Below are positions 23,484-37,412 of a stretch of 64,000 nucleotides of DNA, in pieces. The translations under genes and the position numbers were made by a program. This stretch comes from Flammula alnicola (Eukaryota > Basidiomycota > Agaricomycetes > Agaricales > Strophariaceae), in assembly GCA_015499995.1 (NCBI GenBank), contig JADNRV010000022.1:124001-188000 (forward strand), in the 5' to 3' direction. Under the pieces are notes generated by a model. The model worked only from the letters and a program-made list of their open reading frames with translations. It searched no databases and was not told the DNA's origin. Position 1 is the stretch's first letter. Each line of letters opens with the position of its first letter.

Positions 23484-24822
23484 TCATACATTGCTCCCTC
23501 CGTAACCCATGGCAGCACCTGATTCAGCAAGTTTGCGTTGCCTGAACGCCTGTTAGGGGCAGAAAAATAGATTAGCAGGAAGATCAAGAGGCTAGACACA
23601 AAGAAGAAATGGACCTTGCGATACTTGGTGCGTTCATAGGTTACCAAACCAACGACAATCAGAGCAATAACCGAGATACCAGCGAAGACGCCAAGGCCTA
23701 TCGGAAGCACAGATAATTTCTTTCCTGGTAAAGTGAAAGCAGCTGCTGCTGCGGCGGTTGTTGATGCCGAGGCGGCGGCAGCAGATCCTGAGGCAGCACC
23801 CGCAGACGGGGTAGGTGTCGCCGTAGGGCTGATACCGACCGAATCTGCCGCCTGTGTGCCTGCGGCCGCCTGTGTGCTAGCGGTCGCCTGTGTAGCAGCG
23901 GTAACCTGTGCCTGTGTACCAGTGGCAGCTGGGGAAGCGGGTACACTCGATACACCCTAAAAACTAGACTTTCAGTGATAGATCAAGAGATGAGAAGGCA
24001 TCCTTTCTCACCACAACAACAACGGGAGGCGCTGCTGTACCGGAAGCAGCAGCGGTAGACGATACTGTCGCAGTAGATGATGGCGTAGCGGGTACCGACG
24101 ACAAACCCTGGAAATTTAAGTCAGAACTTGTCACAGGATTGAATATTAGACTGTCTCATACAACAACCACAACTCCTCCAGCGGCAGATGCTGAAGCTGC
24201 TGAACTAGAAGCCGCGGAAATGGCTGCTGAAGAGGAGGCGGCCGACGTAGTTATTGGTACTGCAGACGAGGCCGGAGTTACTGCAGATGAGGCTGAAGCT
24301 GCTACCGACGAGGCCGGAGTTGGAGTCGATGAGGCTGTGGTGGATGGAGTAGTTGATGCGGCAGCGGTGGCGGAGGCAGAAGCTTGGATAGTGGATGACG
24401 GCGCAATCGTGCTGGATGGACTTATTGCAGCGGAAGACGAGGCGGGACTCGTGGCGGAACCAGTCACTGATGACGACGCGTTGCCCATCGCCACTGAACA
24501 TGTTTGCACCTCCCGCACAGCGTCGTTTCCTTGAGCATCCTTAATTGGAGTGAAAACGATTACACAAGTCTCCGTCATGGGCCCCGCAGCGCTGGAAGAC
24601 AAGAAGGGAAGAATGCCACCACAATTTAGTTCACAAATTTTCGATCGTAAGTTCAATCGCGACGTACGTATTTGTCGTGTGGACTGTAGTAACCGACGTC
24701 GGCTTCCCGGTGGCAGCTTGTCGGGCGTAAATTGGAAGAGCATTTGCACGAACAGAGAAGAGCAAGATGTAGTGGAACAAGATCAGGAAAGCAATTTGAT
24801 CAGGTCGAAGATATGGAAACAT
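23484..24822 (-). CDS. Mid2-like Ser/Ala-rich single-pass membrane protein (possible wall-stress sensor)
   Basis: Five exons: 24668-24822, 24162-24591, 24012-24107, 23615-23956 and 23484-23549, 362 residues. The N-terminus has a signal sequence (FLILFHYILLFSVRANA). A short segment with cysteines follows (MTETCVIVFTPIKDAQ, VQTCSVAMGNASSS). About 190 residues of Ala/Ser/Thr repeats come next, likely O-mannosylated. One membrane span (LPIGLGVFAGISVIALIVVG) follows, then a basic cytoplasmic tail (YERTKYRKAFRQRKLAES). This architecture is that of Mid2/Wsc-type sensors of the wall integrity pathway; the assignment rests on layout, not on a diagnostic domain. Exon 3 and the start of exon 4 look like copies of each other. 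Confidence 0.75.
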
Positions 24823-25124
24823 GGCTAGTCTTGAGGCCCGTTATCCAGCGGGAACTCGGAAGGCGAATGGGCAGCCTGGCGCGCTCGCAGTGTAAGATAG
24901 AAAAAAAGGACTGGAAGTGCCCTCGGGGCGAAAAAAGACGAATAAATGAAGATGGAAGAGGCGAAAGAAGACGTGAGGGCTGTCGCAAAGAGCTAGCTCA
25001 TTGGTTACCATTCTTCATTTAAAGTTCATATGGACACTGACCCACATCAATCACGTTTTCATTCTCCGACAACACTGGCTTTAAGGCTCCGACCCTAGCA
25101 ACAACAATCATTGTCATATCCGGG

Positions 25125-28100
25125 CTACCGCATTACCCCCTCCACCGTCTTGTACATCTTGCCATCGCGGACCCTCCGTCGTCCTCGATGCCACCAATGC
25201 ATCACCACTCCGATCGCCACGCTGACCCCCTGCGTTCCCCACTCCTCGAATGTCATCGACACCACGACATTGATCACAGCTGCCAAAAGTAGCGTGTACC
25301 GCCCTGCTATTGGCAAAGGCATCAGTGTTAAGATGTTTGCCACGGTCTGCGGCGGTGCTAGTAACACGAAGACATTGAAACACGAGAGCAATCCCATTGC
25401 AAACATCAGCCAGCCTAGGGTACTATGAGAATGTCTCTGGAGCACAAGTAAACGAGAGAGCCTACCATTTGTCCACATAGACTTCCGATACGGCGGCCCA
25501 ATGCTAAACACAGCCGCGACTAGGATATACTGGAAACACGATATCAAAAACAGCGCCGAGTTTTCGTAATTCGTAGATTCAAGCTTATTATTCCCGCCCT
25601 CAGACGGAAGGGTCTTCGGAGGAGGCGTATACCTTTACGATAACTAGGTTAATCACAGGAAAGCACTTCAAAAAGACAACAACTCACCATTCTTGTCGAC
25701 GTACCCAGAAGTAAGCCCAAAATTGCACAGCGCTCGTGATAATAATCTGTCCGATGATGCTTGCCAAAACCTTTTTCGAAACGAGGCTGGCCGTTGGTCG
25801 CTTCGGGTAAATACGTGGATAGGGAAGTGTTCGACCCACTAGAGTGCTTGTCAGAAAGGAGACCATTGCCAAGTACCATGTGCTTACTTGTCACCGCGAT
25901 TGGTATTATGATGAAAAGGTCGATGTAAAGGAACTACCATCGTAGCCTGTCAGCCGGATCGATAACGCCATCTTTTAAAGATAACAAACCTGGAAATCCC
26001 CCAGTGACGAGGCAAAAGAGTATAAAAGGGTGACGGAAGTGAACTGGATCATGGAATACAGCGCCCTAAGATATTATTCAGTAATGACCACTAGGATCGA
26101 AATGGAGAACGTACATGTACTTGAAGCAACTGAAACTCGTTACAAGAGCCGAGCGGCCCTCCTTGATGACCTCAATCACACATCTGATGTCAGGCGTGCT
26201 TGTGGTAAACGGTGCAGCAACGCTTGCTTCTGCCTCGGATAACGAAATACCGACGTCGGCAGCCTTCAAGGCTGCACAATCATTCGCACCGTCTCCGCAC
26301 ATCAGGACAGTATATCCAAGTGACTGAAGTCGTTCAACGACCTCGTTCTTCTCATCGGGTGACATCCTGGCGAAAATTTGCGCTTTGACAAGCATCTGAA
26401 CGTTATGGGCTCAGCACGGGCACAACATAGGGCAGGAAGACACACACTCGTTGAACAGTCTCTAACGGTGCATAGTTGAGCATCCAGCGGAAAACATCTC
26501 CAGTGACAACGAGAGAGTAGTCTTGGTAATCAATTTCGTCGGATTCTATAGCATGATGAGGAGGAGGCGGCAAAGGTTTCAAGCTGTACGAGTCGAGCTT
26601 CCATGATGGATAATCCATGGAGGACCATATCAACTTTGAGGTAGGAATCGTCGCGTTGCCTGCATATAATGTTTATAAGCAGAGGTATAGATTTGAGAAA
26701 TGCAATCAGGAACGAACCTCTGGCAAATGAAGGTGAAAATACATTGGCCGCTTCGTTGATGAGACTGCATTCTCGTGCTACGCTGACGGCAGTAAGAGGA
26801 TTGTCTCCTGTGATCATCCTACACGCGAGATGCGCAGAACGCAGTGCTTGTATAGCAGGAGTTGTTCCAGGCTTCAGCCTATTTTCGAAGATGACAAGAC
26901 CAAGGAACTTCAGTCCCGATTCGGCCTGCTCTCTAAGAAGGAGAATAAGCTTGGGTATAACCTTTCACTGGTTGAGGACACACCTTTTCATCCTCTGAGC
27001 CTTCAACCAAGATAAACCCTCGATGCTCTTGCCAGCAATAGCTATGACACGATATCCTCGTTTGGTGTAGTACGACAACAGGTCATCATAATCCTGGGGA
27101 ACTGAAAGATAAAAGATGAGCATGTGAATTAAAATTTCTTGGGTCTTGAAAAGAGAAACATACAAGACGACTTGTCGCAAATCTCCGCCATAACTTCCGG
27201 TGCACCTTTGACATAAATTTCCATGCTGTTGCTCTTGAGCCGTTTGACGATAACACTCATGCGACGGAGAGCGGACACGAAATCAAAAGCGCGGATAACT
27301 CCCAATTCCAAGAAATGAGCGTGCTAATTGTCAACATGTTAGACTTTCCTTCCAGGAGTATTTGATGTGCTGACCTTTGAGGCTCCTTTCAAGGCATCCT
27401 CCAGGCGGAACTGAGCACTTCCAGGTGGCCGCACAACAGTTTGTACCAGGGCAGCCTGGTCGACAACAGCGCCCTTTGCCTTGATGTTCCCGGTGCCAAC
27501 GCGACCCTCTTCAAGAGTCCATCTCGTAAAGCCGAACATTTTGACGTCCAAAGGGTCTCCAATAACCTCTCCATGAACCATCTTCAGTGAATGGCAAGTC
27601 GCTAAGGCATGCAAGAATGATGCCTTTTCCTTGCCCAATGGAAGGTCATGTACGTCCTCCAGTAGTTCTCCGAATCTATGGGCCGTTTTTTCCAGGCTAC
27701 GGACTCCGAGAATGTCCAGCCCATCTTCGGTCAACGTGCCTGTTTTATCGAAGCAGCATACGTTGATTTTCCCAGCAACATTGACGCGGCTGGGCGATAT
27801 ACAGTATATACCGAGCTGTCTCAATCGACCTATGGCGAAGCTAGTTCCTATTGACAACGTGGCTGGAAGGGCTGGAGGAACAACAACAGTAATTAAATCC
27901 AAGGCTCGGACAACTATTGTTTGCCATGGAAGCTGTTTTATTTGCTTAGCATTTCGGTTTTTGTTACTGGCGAGATAAAGCAGGGACTTACACCGATCCT
28001 CACAAACTCGATGGCACTGAAGCAGAAGCCTAGACCAGCGATACCGGCAAGTACACCGATAAACCTAACTGAGTCGCGGTAGAATTTGAACCCAATGGGC

Positions 28101-30450
28101 TTGGGAAATAACATGGAACGGATAAGGGCGCCTTTCGTTGTATTGAAACCTAGACAGATATTATTGTGAATTTGGTTGAACATAAATTGACAGAGAAGCG
28201 AATTACCTGTTCGAGCCACAACAGCGAGTGCAGGACGTGCTTGTCCATCCGTCATGAAAGTACCTCGAATTCGAACAACCCGCGTTCCGCCGTAAAGAAA
28301 GCTTTTGGGATTCTCGGTCCTGTCGTCCCGCCATTTGAGAACATCGTCGTCTTTGAGCGGTGCCTTGCTAACAGGAACACTCTCTCCTGTCAACATGCTC
28401 TCGTTGACGACGGCGTCTCCGGACATCAAAAAGAGGTCAGCTGGAACTAGGGAAAACTGGGAAGTCGAAAGGTTGATAATGTCTCCGGGTATGAGTTCGG
28501 TTGAGTCGCATTCTACCCCTGCAGAAATTTTTTCTAATCAATACGATCCTTAGAGGGCAGGGACTGTAAACACACAAGATCCTTCTTTAAGAACATCCAC
28601 TGAGCAGATAAGCCTCGACATTTCCCTCATACGCGCCACAGTCTGCGAAGAAATGGTTTAAAAACTCGATTTGTTAAGCAAAAAAGAATGGGTAAAACCT
28701 TCTTAGTTTCAATAAGTGTCGTGGAAATGCTGATGATTGAAATAAGGGCGATGCAGAATGCATAATAGTAGTAGTCGTCGAGAGACCATAGGATAATACT
28801 GGCAATTTGAAACACGTAGAAGGGGTGGATTACCTGATAGAATGGTGAGCAAGAAAGGAGAAGTAGAAAAGGTTTGCTACCTGCCTCGTCCACCAAAAGA
28901 GATATCGTCGACTTGCCCTCGATATCTATCTCGTTCTTGCCGAATAACATCTTGCGTTGTTCTTTGGTCTCTTCGTCGAGAGGAATTTGAGCAGAGACCA
29001 CTCCGATCCAATTTGAGTCCCTCCAATCTCTGTTGCGTGTTATAAATGCTAGAAATAAGAGTTAAGACAGGACAAACCTAACCATATTGAAGAGTCCTGT
29101 TCTAGGATCAACAGCAAATCGTGTATGTCGATAATCTGTAATAAGGAGGTGCTCCAGCATGCCATCCTTGACGGAATAATCCTCGTTCGACACCCTGACG
29201 GCTTCTGCTTCTGTCCCTGGAATTATTGGTAAAGTTGGAGCAAACACAGTAGATATATGATATGGGTATTTTAAAATCCGGATTGGAAGTAGTACGATAG
29301 CTTTGTATGACGACTAGGAGCATATTAGCTTTACTGGAAGCTGGCAACATTGGGTACTGACCTCGACAAGCAAAAATCCATTATGAGATTCGATGAAGGC
29401 TTTTTCGCGGGCAACCCAACGGAGCCATAAATGGGGAAACCAATGTCCAAGCAAACCAAGAATGCCGAAAGTCAAGATACAGCATGTACGCCATAGCCAG
29501 ACACGCCACGTTATTGTTTCATAACCAACAAACCGGACGGTGCTGTCTTCATCTGCGATATAGATAGTTTGCCTGCTTGGCGGACCGGGCGGCGGTGGGT
29601 CAAGTAGCGTGAACCCAGTATCCATTTCTATGCGGGATTCTCCGCCGAATACAGGGTCGATATCGAGAAGGGGGAGGCTTTGGTGGCCCTCAATAGGGCT
29701 GGGTGGTTCAGAGTCGTATGCCATGCTCTCAGTCATTGACTGATTATCGCGAGCAACGTCCATCGACGCTTGAGATTCGCCTTCAGAGTCTTCTTCTCCG
29801 GAGGAGTAACCCCAGCGTTCCTCTTCTTCCCCCTCTGTATCCAAAGCATTTTCGGAGGCAGCTTCAGAACGACTGCTCCTCGAACGGCGACTTGTTGAGG
29901 AAAGTTGAGATAACGAAGGGCGGCGACTAGTGGGTATTTCTGGAGCACCACTTCTTGTAAACAGATGAGCGATGTTTTCAAAAACGGAAGCGCGTTGGGG
30001 TGGTGTTGATGGAGACCTGCGTCGCCTCTTCGTTCTGCTAGCGGAACTGAGAGCATCGTCATCGAGTGGTAAATCTGATTCGTCTTCAACCCCATGGTAC
30101 CCATTCGTCCTATCCACGCTTTGGCGAGATACTTGACTATCCCTGCTATCTCTCCGCGTCCTATATGAGGCCCTGGATTCCATGCTCCTCCTTCGCGATA
30201 GCCGAACGTCACTACTCCTCCTCCCCAATTCCATGTGGGACATCCTTGAAACGCTACTTGGATTCACGGTGTGACCTGGTCCAGAGAACATGGCACTGTC
30301 TCCATCCCCGTCATAATAGGTGCTGTATTGAGAGTCGCGCCGAGTACGACGGCTGTTACCCAGTGCCTGGTTAATATCAAAGGTAGATGCGCCCTCGGTG
30401 TAGTCATACGGCGGTTCTGGGTCCGATGAAGAACCCGCAATTGGAGCCAT
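25125..30450 (-). CDS. YPK9: P5B-type cation-transporting ATPase (Ypk9/ATP13A2-like)
   Basis: P5B ATPases sit in vacuolar/lysosomal membranes; human ATP13A2 exports polyamines and yeast Ypk9 protects against metals. Many short introns. The cytosolic N-tail is long and Ser/Arg-rich. The N-terminal membrane region [20 protein letters not shown] and [14 protein letters not shown] are typical of the subgroup. Core motifs in order: actuator TGES (28379-28390), [11 protein letters not shown] in TM4, which marks P5B, phosphorylation site [10 protein letters not shown] (27735-27749), ITGDNPLTA (about 26798-26818) and [11 protein letters not shown] (about 26262-26299). The C-terminal spans include [18 protein letters not shown]. 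The stop is TAG at 25125-25127. The frame extends upstream of 30450 without an ATG until a stop, so I take the ATG at 30448-30450 ([12 protein letters not shown]); an extra 5' exon is possible. Confidence 0.88.
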
Positions 30451-30924
30451 CTCGAACACGTTACCTCTACTGGCGATAGAAAGAGTTGAAGAACTCGCCG
30501 TACCAGCCGTGCTGAATGAAATTCGGTACAGTGAACTCAAGTGGAGGAGTCAAAATTTATGAACGGACGTGAGCGCGCTTACTCTCATTGCCTGTTTTGG
30601 AACGTTCAGGGGCGGCCGAGGGTTTTGTATTCAACACTTGCTCAAAACGACTTCCGACAAACGCTCCATAATATCGAGAAATTCAGAAGGATCAAAGAGA
30701 CCGTTTCTCCTTCATACCTTTATTTTTCAGAAGATCGCTCATCGTGGACGCGTGTCCCGGGCAAATCTTGATGGTCATGCGATCGCTTACACCCACCGGC
30801 CGGGTTCTGACAAGACCGGCGATATACTCACCGACCTCACTTTCCCCAAATTCGGTTCTACAGTTGGCCCTCAAATACCCCACATTTCTTGAAATCTCCT
30901 TCCTTCTACACATATCTGACAAAC
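30451..30924. promoter_or_regulatory. divergent intergenic region between the P5B ATPase and SDR genes
   Basis: A 474-bp spacer separates the two opposing start codons and must hold both promoters. No specific binding site was recognised. Confidence 0.45.
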
Positions 30925-32399
30925 ATGGCTGGTGGTTACGACAAATTCAAAAGCCAAGCTAAGACCGCCGAGGATCACTACAAGACAACAACTGCTCGCA
31001 TTCAGCAGATCCAGTCCCAGCTCGACAATGCAGTTCGTGCGGGGAAGCTGAAGAATAAAGTGTGCATCGTCACTGGAGTGGGTTCGTTGAAGGGCATCGG
31101 GTGAGTAAACATTGCAATTGCATTGCACAAATACTGAACAACCAAACTCTAGACGTGCATCTGCCCTCCTTTTCGCTCATGAAGGTCAGCCAAACAGCCA
31201 CCTAATGGTTGCCAATATCTCATTTCTGTGCAGGAGCGAAGCATCTATATCTTCTGGATTTCGACCCCACTAACTTGCCTGATCTGAAGTCAACCATCGA
31301 GAAAAAGTATCCTGATGTCAAGGTCTGCTCTAGGTTACGACCTCTTGAAAACATCCGCTCATAATTCTATCTCTAGGTTACTACTCTGCAAGCTGATGCA
31401 GCTGATGAAGCTGATATCTCGGGAGTTTGTGAGCAAGCTATCCATGAAGAAGGGAGACTCGATGTCTTTTTTGCCAATGTGAGAAGGTCTGACGCTTGAC
31501 ATTTCGCGCCTAATCTCCTTTCTTAGGCTGGCATTGCTTCAAGAGACGCATTGGTAGATACTTCAGCGGAGACTTTTATGAACTCTATGCGTGTGAACGC
31601 TCTTTCGTTCGTAAAGCTTTGCATCCCGTTATTTCAGCCCTTGACAATTACAATAGGTGTTTCCTTGCTGTCAAACACGCATCCGCCGCAATGGCCAAGA
31701 CCAACCCATCAAGAGGGAAGGATGTTAGCGGTGGCAGTATTATTATGACTGCGTCCAGTGCGTGCTATTTTATCTAAAGGTGGACATCAGATCGTGATAG
31801 ATATTCTTCTCCAGCGGCCGGTATCAGATCTGGAGCGGGCACCGTTGACTGTAAGCGCATTTCACGCGTAACCACCTTTTTTGGTTAGATTTAACGTCTG
31901 TTATAGACAGTGCAAGCAAGGCTGCGTGAGTATTGAGTCGATATTGCCAAATTTTCAGACTCTCACCTTCATACCAGTGTGAACTCCATTGCACAGACCT
32001 CGGCTTATCAGCTCCAAAAGACTGATATTCGCATCAACACGATTTGCCCTGGTCTGATTGAAACTGGCATGACAAGTTCCACATTCGAATATGCTCGCCA
32101 GCGCGGTTCAGGAGGCAAAATTGGACAGCTTAATGCCTTGGGAAGATTTGGTGTGGCAGAAGGTACGTCGTTTGCAACATACTTATTATGGTCTACAGTG
32201 ATATCTAAATATTTCTTACAGAAATCGCACATGCAGCTCTCTTCTTGGCTTCTGGTGAGTTCGCCGCTGGCTGTTGTGTGGCTTGCTTGCTGACATCCAT
32301 TCAATTCCAGATGATTCAAGCTATGTGAATGGCCAAAATATCGCCGTCGATGGTGGTTTGTCTGCCTCTCATCCGGTCGTTCCCGGAAGGTGGGCTTAG
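30925..32399 (+). CDS. short-chain dehydrogenase/reductase
   Basis: NAD(P)-dependent oxidoreductase of the classical SDR type; the substrate is unknown. Eleven exons: 30925-31100, 31153-31184, 31234-31322, 31377-31478, 31527-31606, 31657-31757, 31815-31850, 31907-31925, 31978-32162, 32222-32254 and 32311-32399, encoding 313 residues. The cofactor motif TGVGSLKGIG is formed before a junction. LDVFFANAGIASRD, the serine-bearing SIIMTAS strand, the catalytic YSASKAA and INTICPGLIETGM follow in the expected order, and SSYVNGQNIAVDGG closes the domain. A 45-residue N-terminal helix-forming extension precedes the Rossmann fold. The intron after 31606 uses a GTTCGT donor; the other donors are ordinary. 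Intact. Confidence 0.92.
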
Positions 32400-35300
32400 A
32401 CGACTTGGCCTAGCTTACTTGCTTCATGTAATACGGTACCTTGGTTATTTTTCCAGAAATTTACCATACCCAATATATCCCTTGCATATGTGCACTTTGG
32501 ATGTGATGTGATCACCAGCTAAGCGGTCTCAGTACGGAAACAGCTGGGGTTCGTACTACATACATTATATTGAGATATGTATGCTATACATACTTAGCAA
32601 TATACCGAACACAGTGATTTTCGCTCCACGATAAATTTGACATACTTAAATACAAGGTATGTATTACATTGACGGTTGGCATTGCTGTAACCTGTTGCAC
32701 CTATGGGCCTTCGATCATGTCGATCACTCGTGTCCACCTAGTATCCCGGACTGAATCTCATGGCTCGAGAAGCAAAAATTTATAGCAATGCCTCTCCTTT
32801 GAAAGCCTTTTCAAGATTGTGGCAAAAAATAATCATTACTTTCAAGTTGAAGCGCGTCTTGTCACCTTCTATTGTGGAGCACACCCAGATCGGTGCGGGA
32901 ACTCAACAGACCTCAACATGGCCAGACACGGCCCCACAGGGGTTCTGTTTTCCAAGAAGGAAAGCGACATGGCCTTCCAGCCAGACCGCTTGGCATTCAT
33001 CGGAAAGGCGGTAGCGCCTAAAGACAAAGATGTCGTGGGGGATTAGAATTGTCCACGAACCACAAATGCCGGAATCGTACCTCTCTATCTCCCTCCGGCG
33101 GTCCTCACCCAACTCATTGGGAAGGCGTCTACCAGGACCACGCTCTCTTGACGCTGACAAACAGAATCAGAACCAGCTTTTGAGGACTACTGGGCCTGGA
33201 AATTACCTTCGATTCAAAAGGTCCGGAAGATTGTATAAGACCTCCTCTCGGACCAACTTCCCGTCACTGCGTTCCTTTCGTGCCACTTCACATTTCAGGA
33301 AAGAAAGCACTCCTCCAACCGATAGGGCAAAAGAAGGATCGTCTCAGACTCTGGAGGTTCTGACGACTCCACGGTTCAAACTACCGTGTCAACCATCGAT
33401 TTGGCCGGCAAATATGACCAGAGAACGCAGTACCAGCATCGGCCCGAAACTCCTAGAGTAAGCCATAATGATTAGCAAGAATCCAAGGGAGGAGCAAGGC
33501 AAGAAATTACTAGGTAAGCCCATCTATTTTCGTCACTTCAATAATCTTATGAAAGATCGCAAGTATCGTCGTCTTCTTGAACACTACAGGAGGTAAAACG
33601 GAAGAATGAGTACCACAGTTTTTGCAGATCAGCGAAATGTTCTACCTTCTCAAATGTACGAAGTTATATATCGTAGGCTTGTAAAGTCTGATGCAGAAGC
33701 TACCCCCGACCGCTGATAGAAGCAAAGGAAAATCCTCGCGATGATAATGTGGACTTCTGACGCAAAACGCGCTTCCGTCGTTACATCCAGCCATCGACAA
33801 AAGCATATAGCTCAAGCACGTTGTGTTCTCTAGTTGCGAGTTTGAACGACATGCAACTGTGGTCGGCCATACTCCATTCCCATGGTAATGACTTCAAGCC
33901 GTCATGCATTTATTGCACAACTGGATCGTTCGAGGACACACACTGGAAGGGTATGACGACCAGAAGCCTGCGCTGCCAATCTCGCAAAGAGTGTGGAGAG
34001 GGGGAGGACAGCGAGGGGTTAACGCACCTTGTTATTTAATTAGGTCTTGATTTTGAAAGTCAAGAACGCTGTCGACACATCTTTAATCTGGGAAAGAAGT
34101 AAGTTCAGAATTGCGATTGTTCATTCAACCTCACGAAGCTGACATTTTCGAGAGACCTAGATTCTATGAGACCTGAGTTTTCTAGCGGCTGCCACGAATT
34201 ATAAAGTCGAGGTGGTAAGCTTTGAAGCTTTCGTATTTTGAGAAATTCTTGCTTACCAGATCGTTGCTTTAGGATAATGACAATGACCACAGAGAGCCGA
34301 CCGGAGACGTTGTCGGAACGTTTACAGGGACGTTACGAGTGTTGTAGCAATGCGGTAGGAGGTGGCCTGGCTGGCTGGGCTTCACAGGAAAATGGCAGCC
34401 CTTTTATTGGATGCTGCATGGCTCCAGCCATATCGACGAATCGTTCCGAAAGATCGAATCTGTTCTGTAGTGTTTTGTTTTGCCAAAGTGAGCCAATTCA
34501 GGTTTGGAGGTTCGGTCCAAATATGAACTTGTTTCCTCAGGATCCCAAATTTCTACTGTCGCAAATAGGTTGAAACCACTGCCTTTGTGCTTTCGAAGCC
34601 GGATTTGAAACGGCAGGTCTACCGATTGCATTATGGGCCATAATGAGATCTCTTGAATTTCCATATTCCAGGCAACCCATTCCACGCGTTCACTGCTTTT
34701 GACGGGCCTAGCCCTGCGATTAGCCATCTTTGCCATTCTTAACCGTCCCCGAAACGTATATTCCAGACTTCGACCCCAGTAAATTCCGGTGACCACCCGA
34801 TTGTTACTGAAGAAACGCCGCGATTTTTTTTTACTGTCCAACCACGATTCTCCCATGTTCCTTTTCTCCATTTACGCCTTCTGAGAAGGAGGTTGCCCGC
34901 ATCCGATAACAGTTTCTCGCCAATTGGGTTGGACCAGGTCTCGAGACGTGGTCTGCTGCGAAGCTTCAAAATAAATTATCTCCATCGATGTGCCTTCTTT
35001 TTTTCCCGGCACATCTCGTGGAATTTTCCCCTCTCATCTCCGTCCTGCCAACTAATTCACTCATGCCATTTGCAATTGCATGAGGTCCCATTCCTATATA
35101 GCATCACGAAAGATATCCGTTCTTGCTCTTTTCACTAGGACTAGCTTCCCCCGATCCTACGCGAGCACGCCATCCTCTCGTTAGTAGTCAAATATACACC
35201 ACTGTATGGCTTAACGTTAACGTGCACAAGCACAAAAACTTCAAGTGGGCCAGGTTCTCATTTCTGGCTTCCGTTCAGCACCTTTCTCCAGGATCCATCC

Positions 35301-37412
35301 CAGATAGGGACAACAGATTTACCAGAAATCCTAAGGCTGTGCGCGCCTAATTGCGGGTATACCTTGAGCATCCTGACTCCTATCGTTGGATTTTGGATAC
35401 TCACCCAGTATTGCGTAGTACCGCCCGACAGGGGGCGCAACGGTCGGTTTGCTTCGAAAGGCATCCTTCAATGCGAGTGTTCGCTACCATCCCATATCTT
35501 GCCGACTTACTATGCTTTAGTGCCCCACCGCCATTATGTGTTTAATGTTGAGACAGTACATCCTCGCTTGTTGGGCCTAATTTATTTCCGTTTATAGAGA
35601 TTTTCGCAATCCAATTCACGGACGCGTTGCATACTTACATAGCCGGGAACATTCAATTTCAACGGCTCCGCGGGCGCCGTGGGGCGACATCCCATTTCTT
35701 TTACAAACCGCCATGTTACATCCATCGATCATAGGTATCTGCTTGGTTTAGTCTCAACGATGTTTCAATTCCTTCTGCAATGGAGATTGTTCCAAGAACT
35801 TGATGTGCGTCAATTCATCGTCAGCCACGGTATTTTACTCACTCGCATTGGTTAGGAAATTTTCGGTCATTATTTAACGCATGTTGTCCTTACGCGGGAT
35901 ATGGCCACCCGATCGCTCCGCAAGTGGGCGATATTTGACGGCGGTAAGAATGGAAGACGAAAGTTTGCTCCACGTAGCTTATCGACAATTTTCCGGGCGG
36001 GCTTGAGCGCTAACGTGTATTGTCAGCAAACTTACTTCGACATGGATCGCTGTACCCGTGGCCGTCGGTATGGGATACATATATCGGAGGATCTCGCGTA
36101 ACATTCCCTGGCTGGGTTTGCAGCCTTTCTTTATTTGCAGTAAGCGGTCGGAACTAGTCCCAGTCTGCGTAAGATCTGATGGAGAGCGTTGAATTGATCA
36201 ATTCAGTCGTGATAAATTCAGTTAACTGGAACTGACACCAAGAGGGTTTGCTGGGAACACTGACACGATTACTATCATCCTAGTAATATCGATCTAGCAG
36301 TATCGACCCGAGGTGGATGAATCGCTCCTCAAAAAAATTCTGAGGCAGACTGCTTTGCGACTATAGTAATGCGGGCCGGGGTGTACTAAGAACGACCAGA
36401 TAAGTTCGCTTTGAGAGGGATTAAGTTATTACCGGTTTTTTTAATGTCTTTCGTGCTAGAATTTGGCAAACATTATGTAGACGCCCTTGGGGGTGAGGAC
36501 TGTGCCATGGTAGATTTAAAACGCCTTATCGGAGAGAATATCCCCGAGTATTCCCGTCATTTCATAGGCCATAGAGTACTACAAGTATGCATTCCCCCGT
36601 ACTCTGGGTCTGGTTCAATTTTCGATACTGACTTATGCCGTCGGGCAAGACAAATTCCATATTATGTTGCCAAATCGGAATCCTTCCATTGGAAAGCCAT
36701 CAGGGACATTTGAAGCACAGTGGGTGGCCGGTCATCTACAGCCAAAAGTCAGTCCACGCAGGTATGCTTTCGCCCTCTATAGCGTAGGACGACTCGGATC
36801 TCCAACTTGAACTTAACGTTCAAAAAGTTCCCTGTACTTCGACCCACACGTGCACGTGATCCATCCTTTTAGAATTGTACTTACCACTGCCGGTACTCAT
36901 CTAGGTTCCGGAAGGACCTGCAGGATTTGTTGGAAGTTGGTACATAGGACATATTCCTCGTCCCACAGACGACTTTATATACTACTGCATCAGTAATATT
37001 AGTGGATGTCCGAAAAAAGTAAGCCATAATTAGTAATCCTAACTTGTTTTCTGGTACAATTCTAGATCTGGTAAGGCCCAGTAAATGCTGGATTGTATGG
37101 CCACCGATGGAGCAGCCCAGTCCGAGAGTTCTCAGAGAGTAGTCGGGAACGCTTCGAGGCAGCGCTGTGCCGTATAAGAAATTGAAGTATGACGCAGGAA
37201 AGGTTGTGTTGGTTGTTGGTTGGTTGCATCAAGAATCGCGATTCGTGTGATTGGCAAACATGGGCATGCAGACCTAATCTAATCTACTTAATCTACGCGA
37301 CCTGACGCGTTCCACAAAATATAGATTTTTCACCCAACGTACGATTGATATGGACAATAAAGTAAAACAAGGAAGGGACCCTCTTCAAAACATCACTTCC
37401 TGCGCGTGAATG
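32400..37412. other. 5-kb gene-poor stretch with decayed coding traces
   Basis: No gene can be supported. Around 32800-33470 protein-like traces switch frame and are cut by stops (for example RPDRLAFIGKAVAPKDKDV, then EDYWAWKLPSIQKVRKIV in another frame). Open frames at 33821-34039 (with paired cysteines), 35901-36101 and 36411-36713 lack family resemblance and splice partners. No inverted or long direct repeats stood out by eye. It may be a relic of a transposon or a dead gene. Confidence 0.5.

Noticed and set aside
24139..24534. 131-codon plus-strand frame rich in Ala, Asp and Glu
   Set aside because: It is the antisense shadow of the Ser/Ala repeat exon of the Mid2-like gene.
36411..36713. 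100-codon plus-strand frame
   Set aside because: Protein-like but without homologue I recognise, without introns, and isolated in a decayed stretch.
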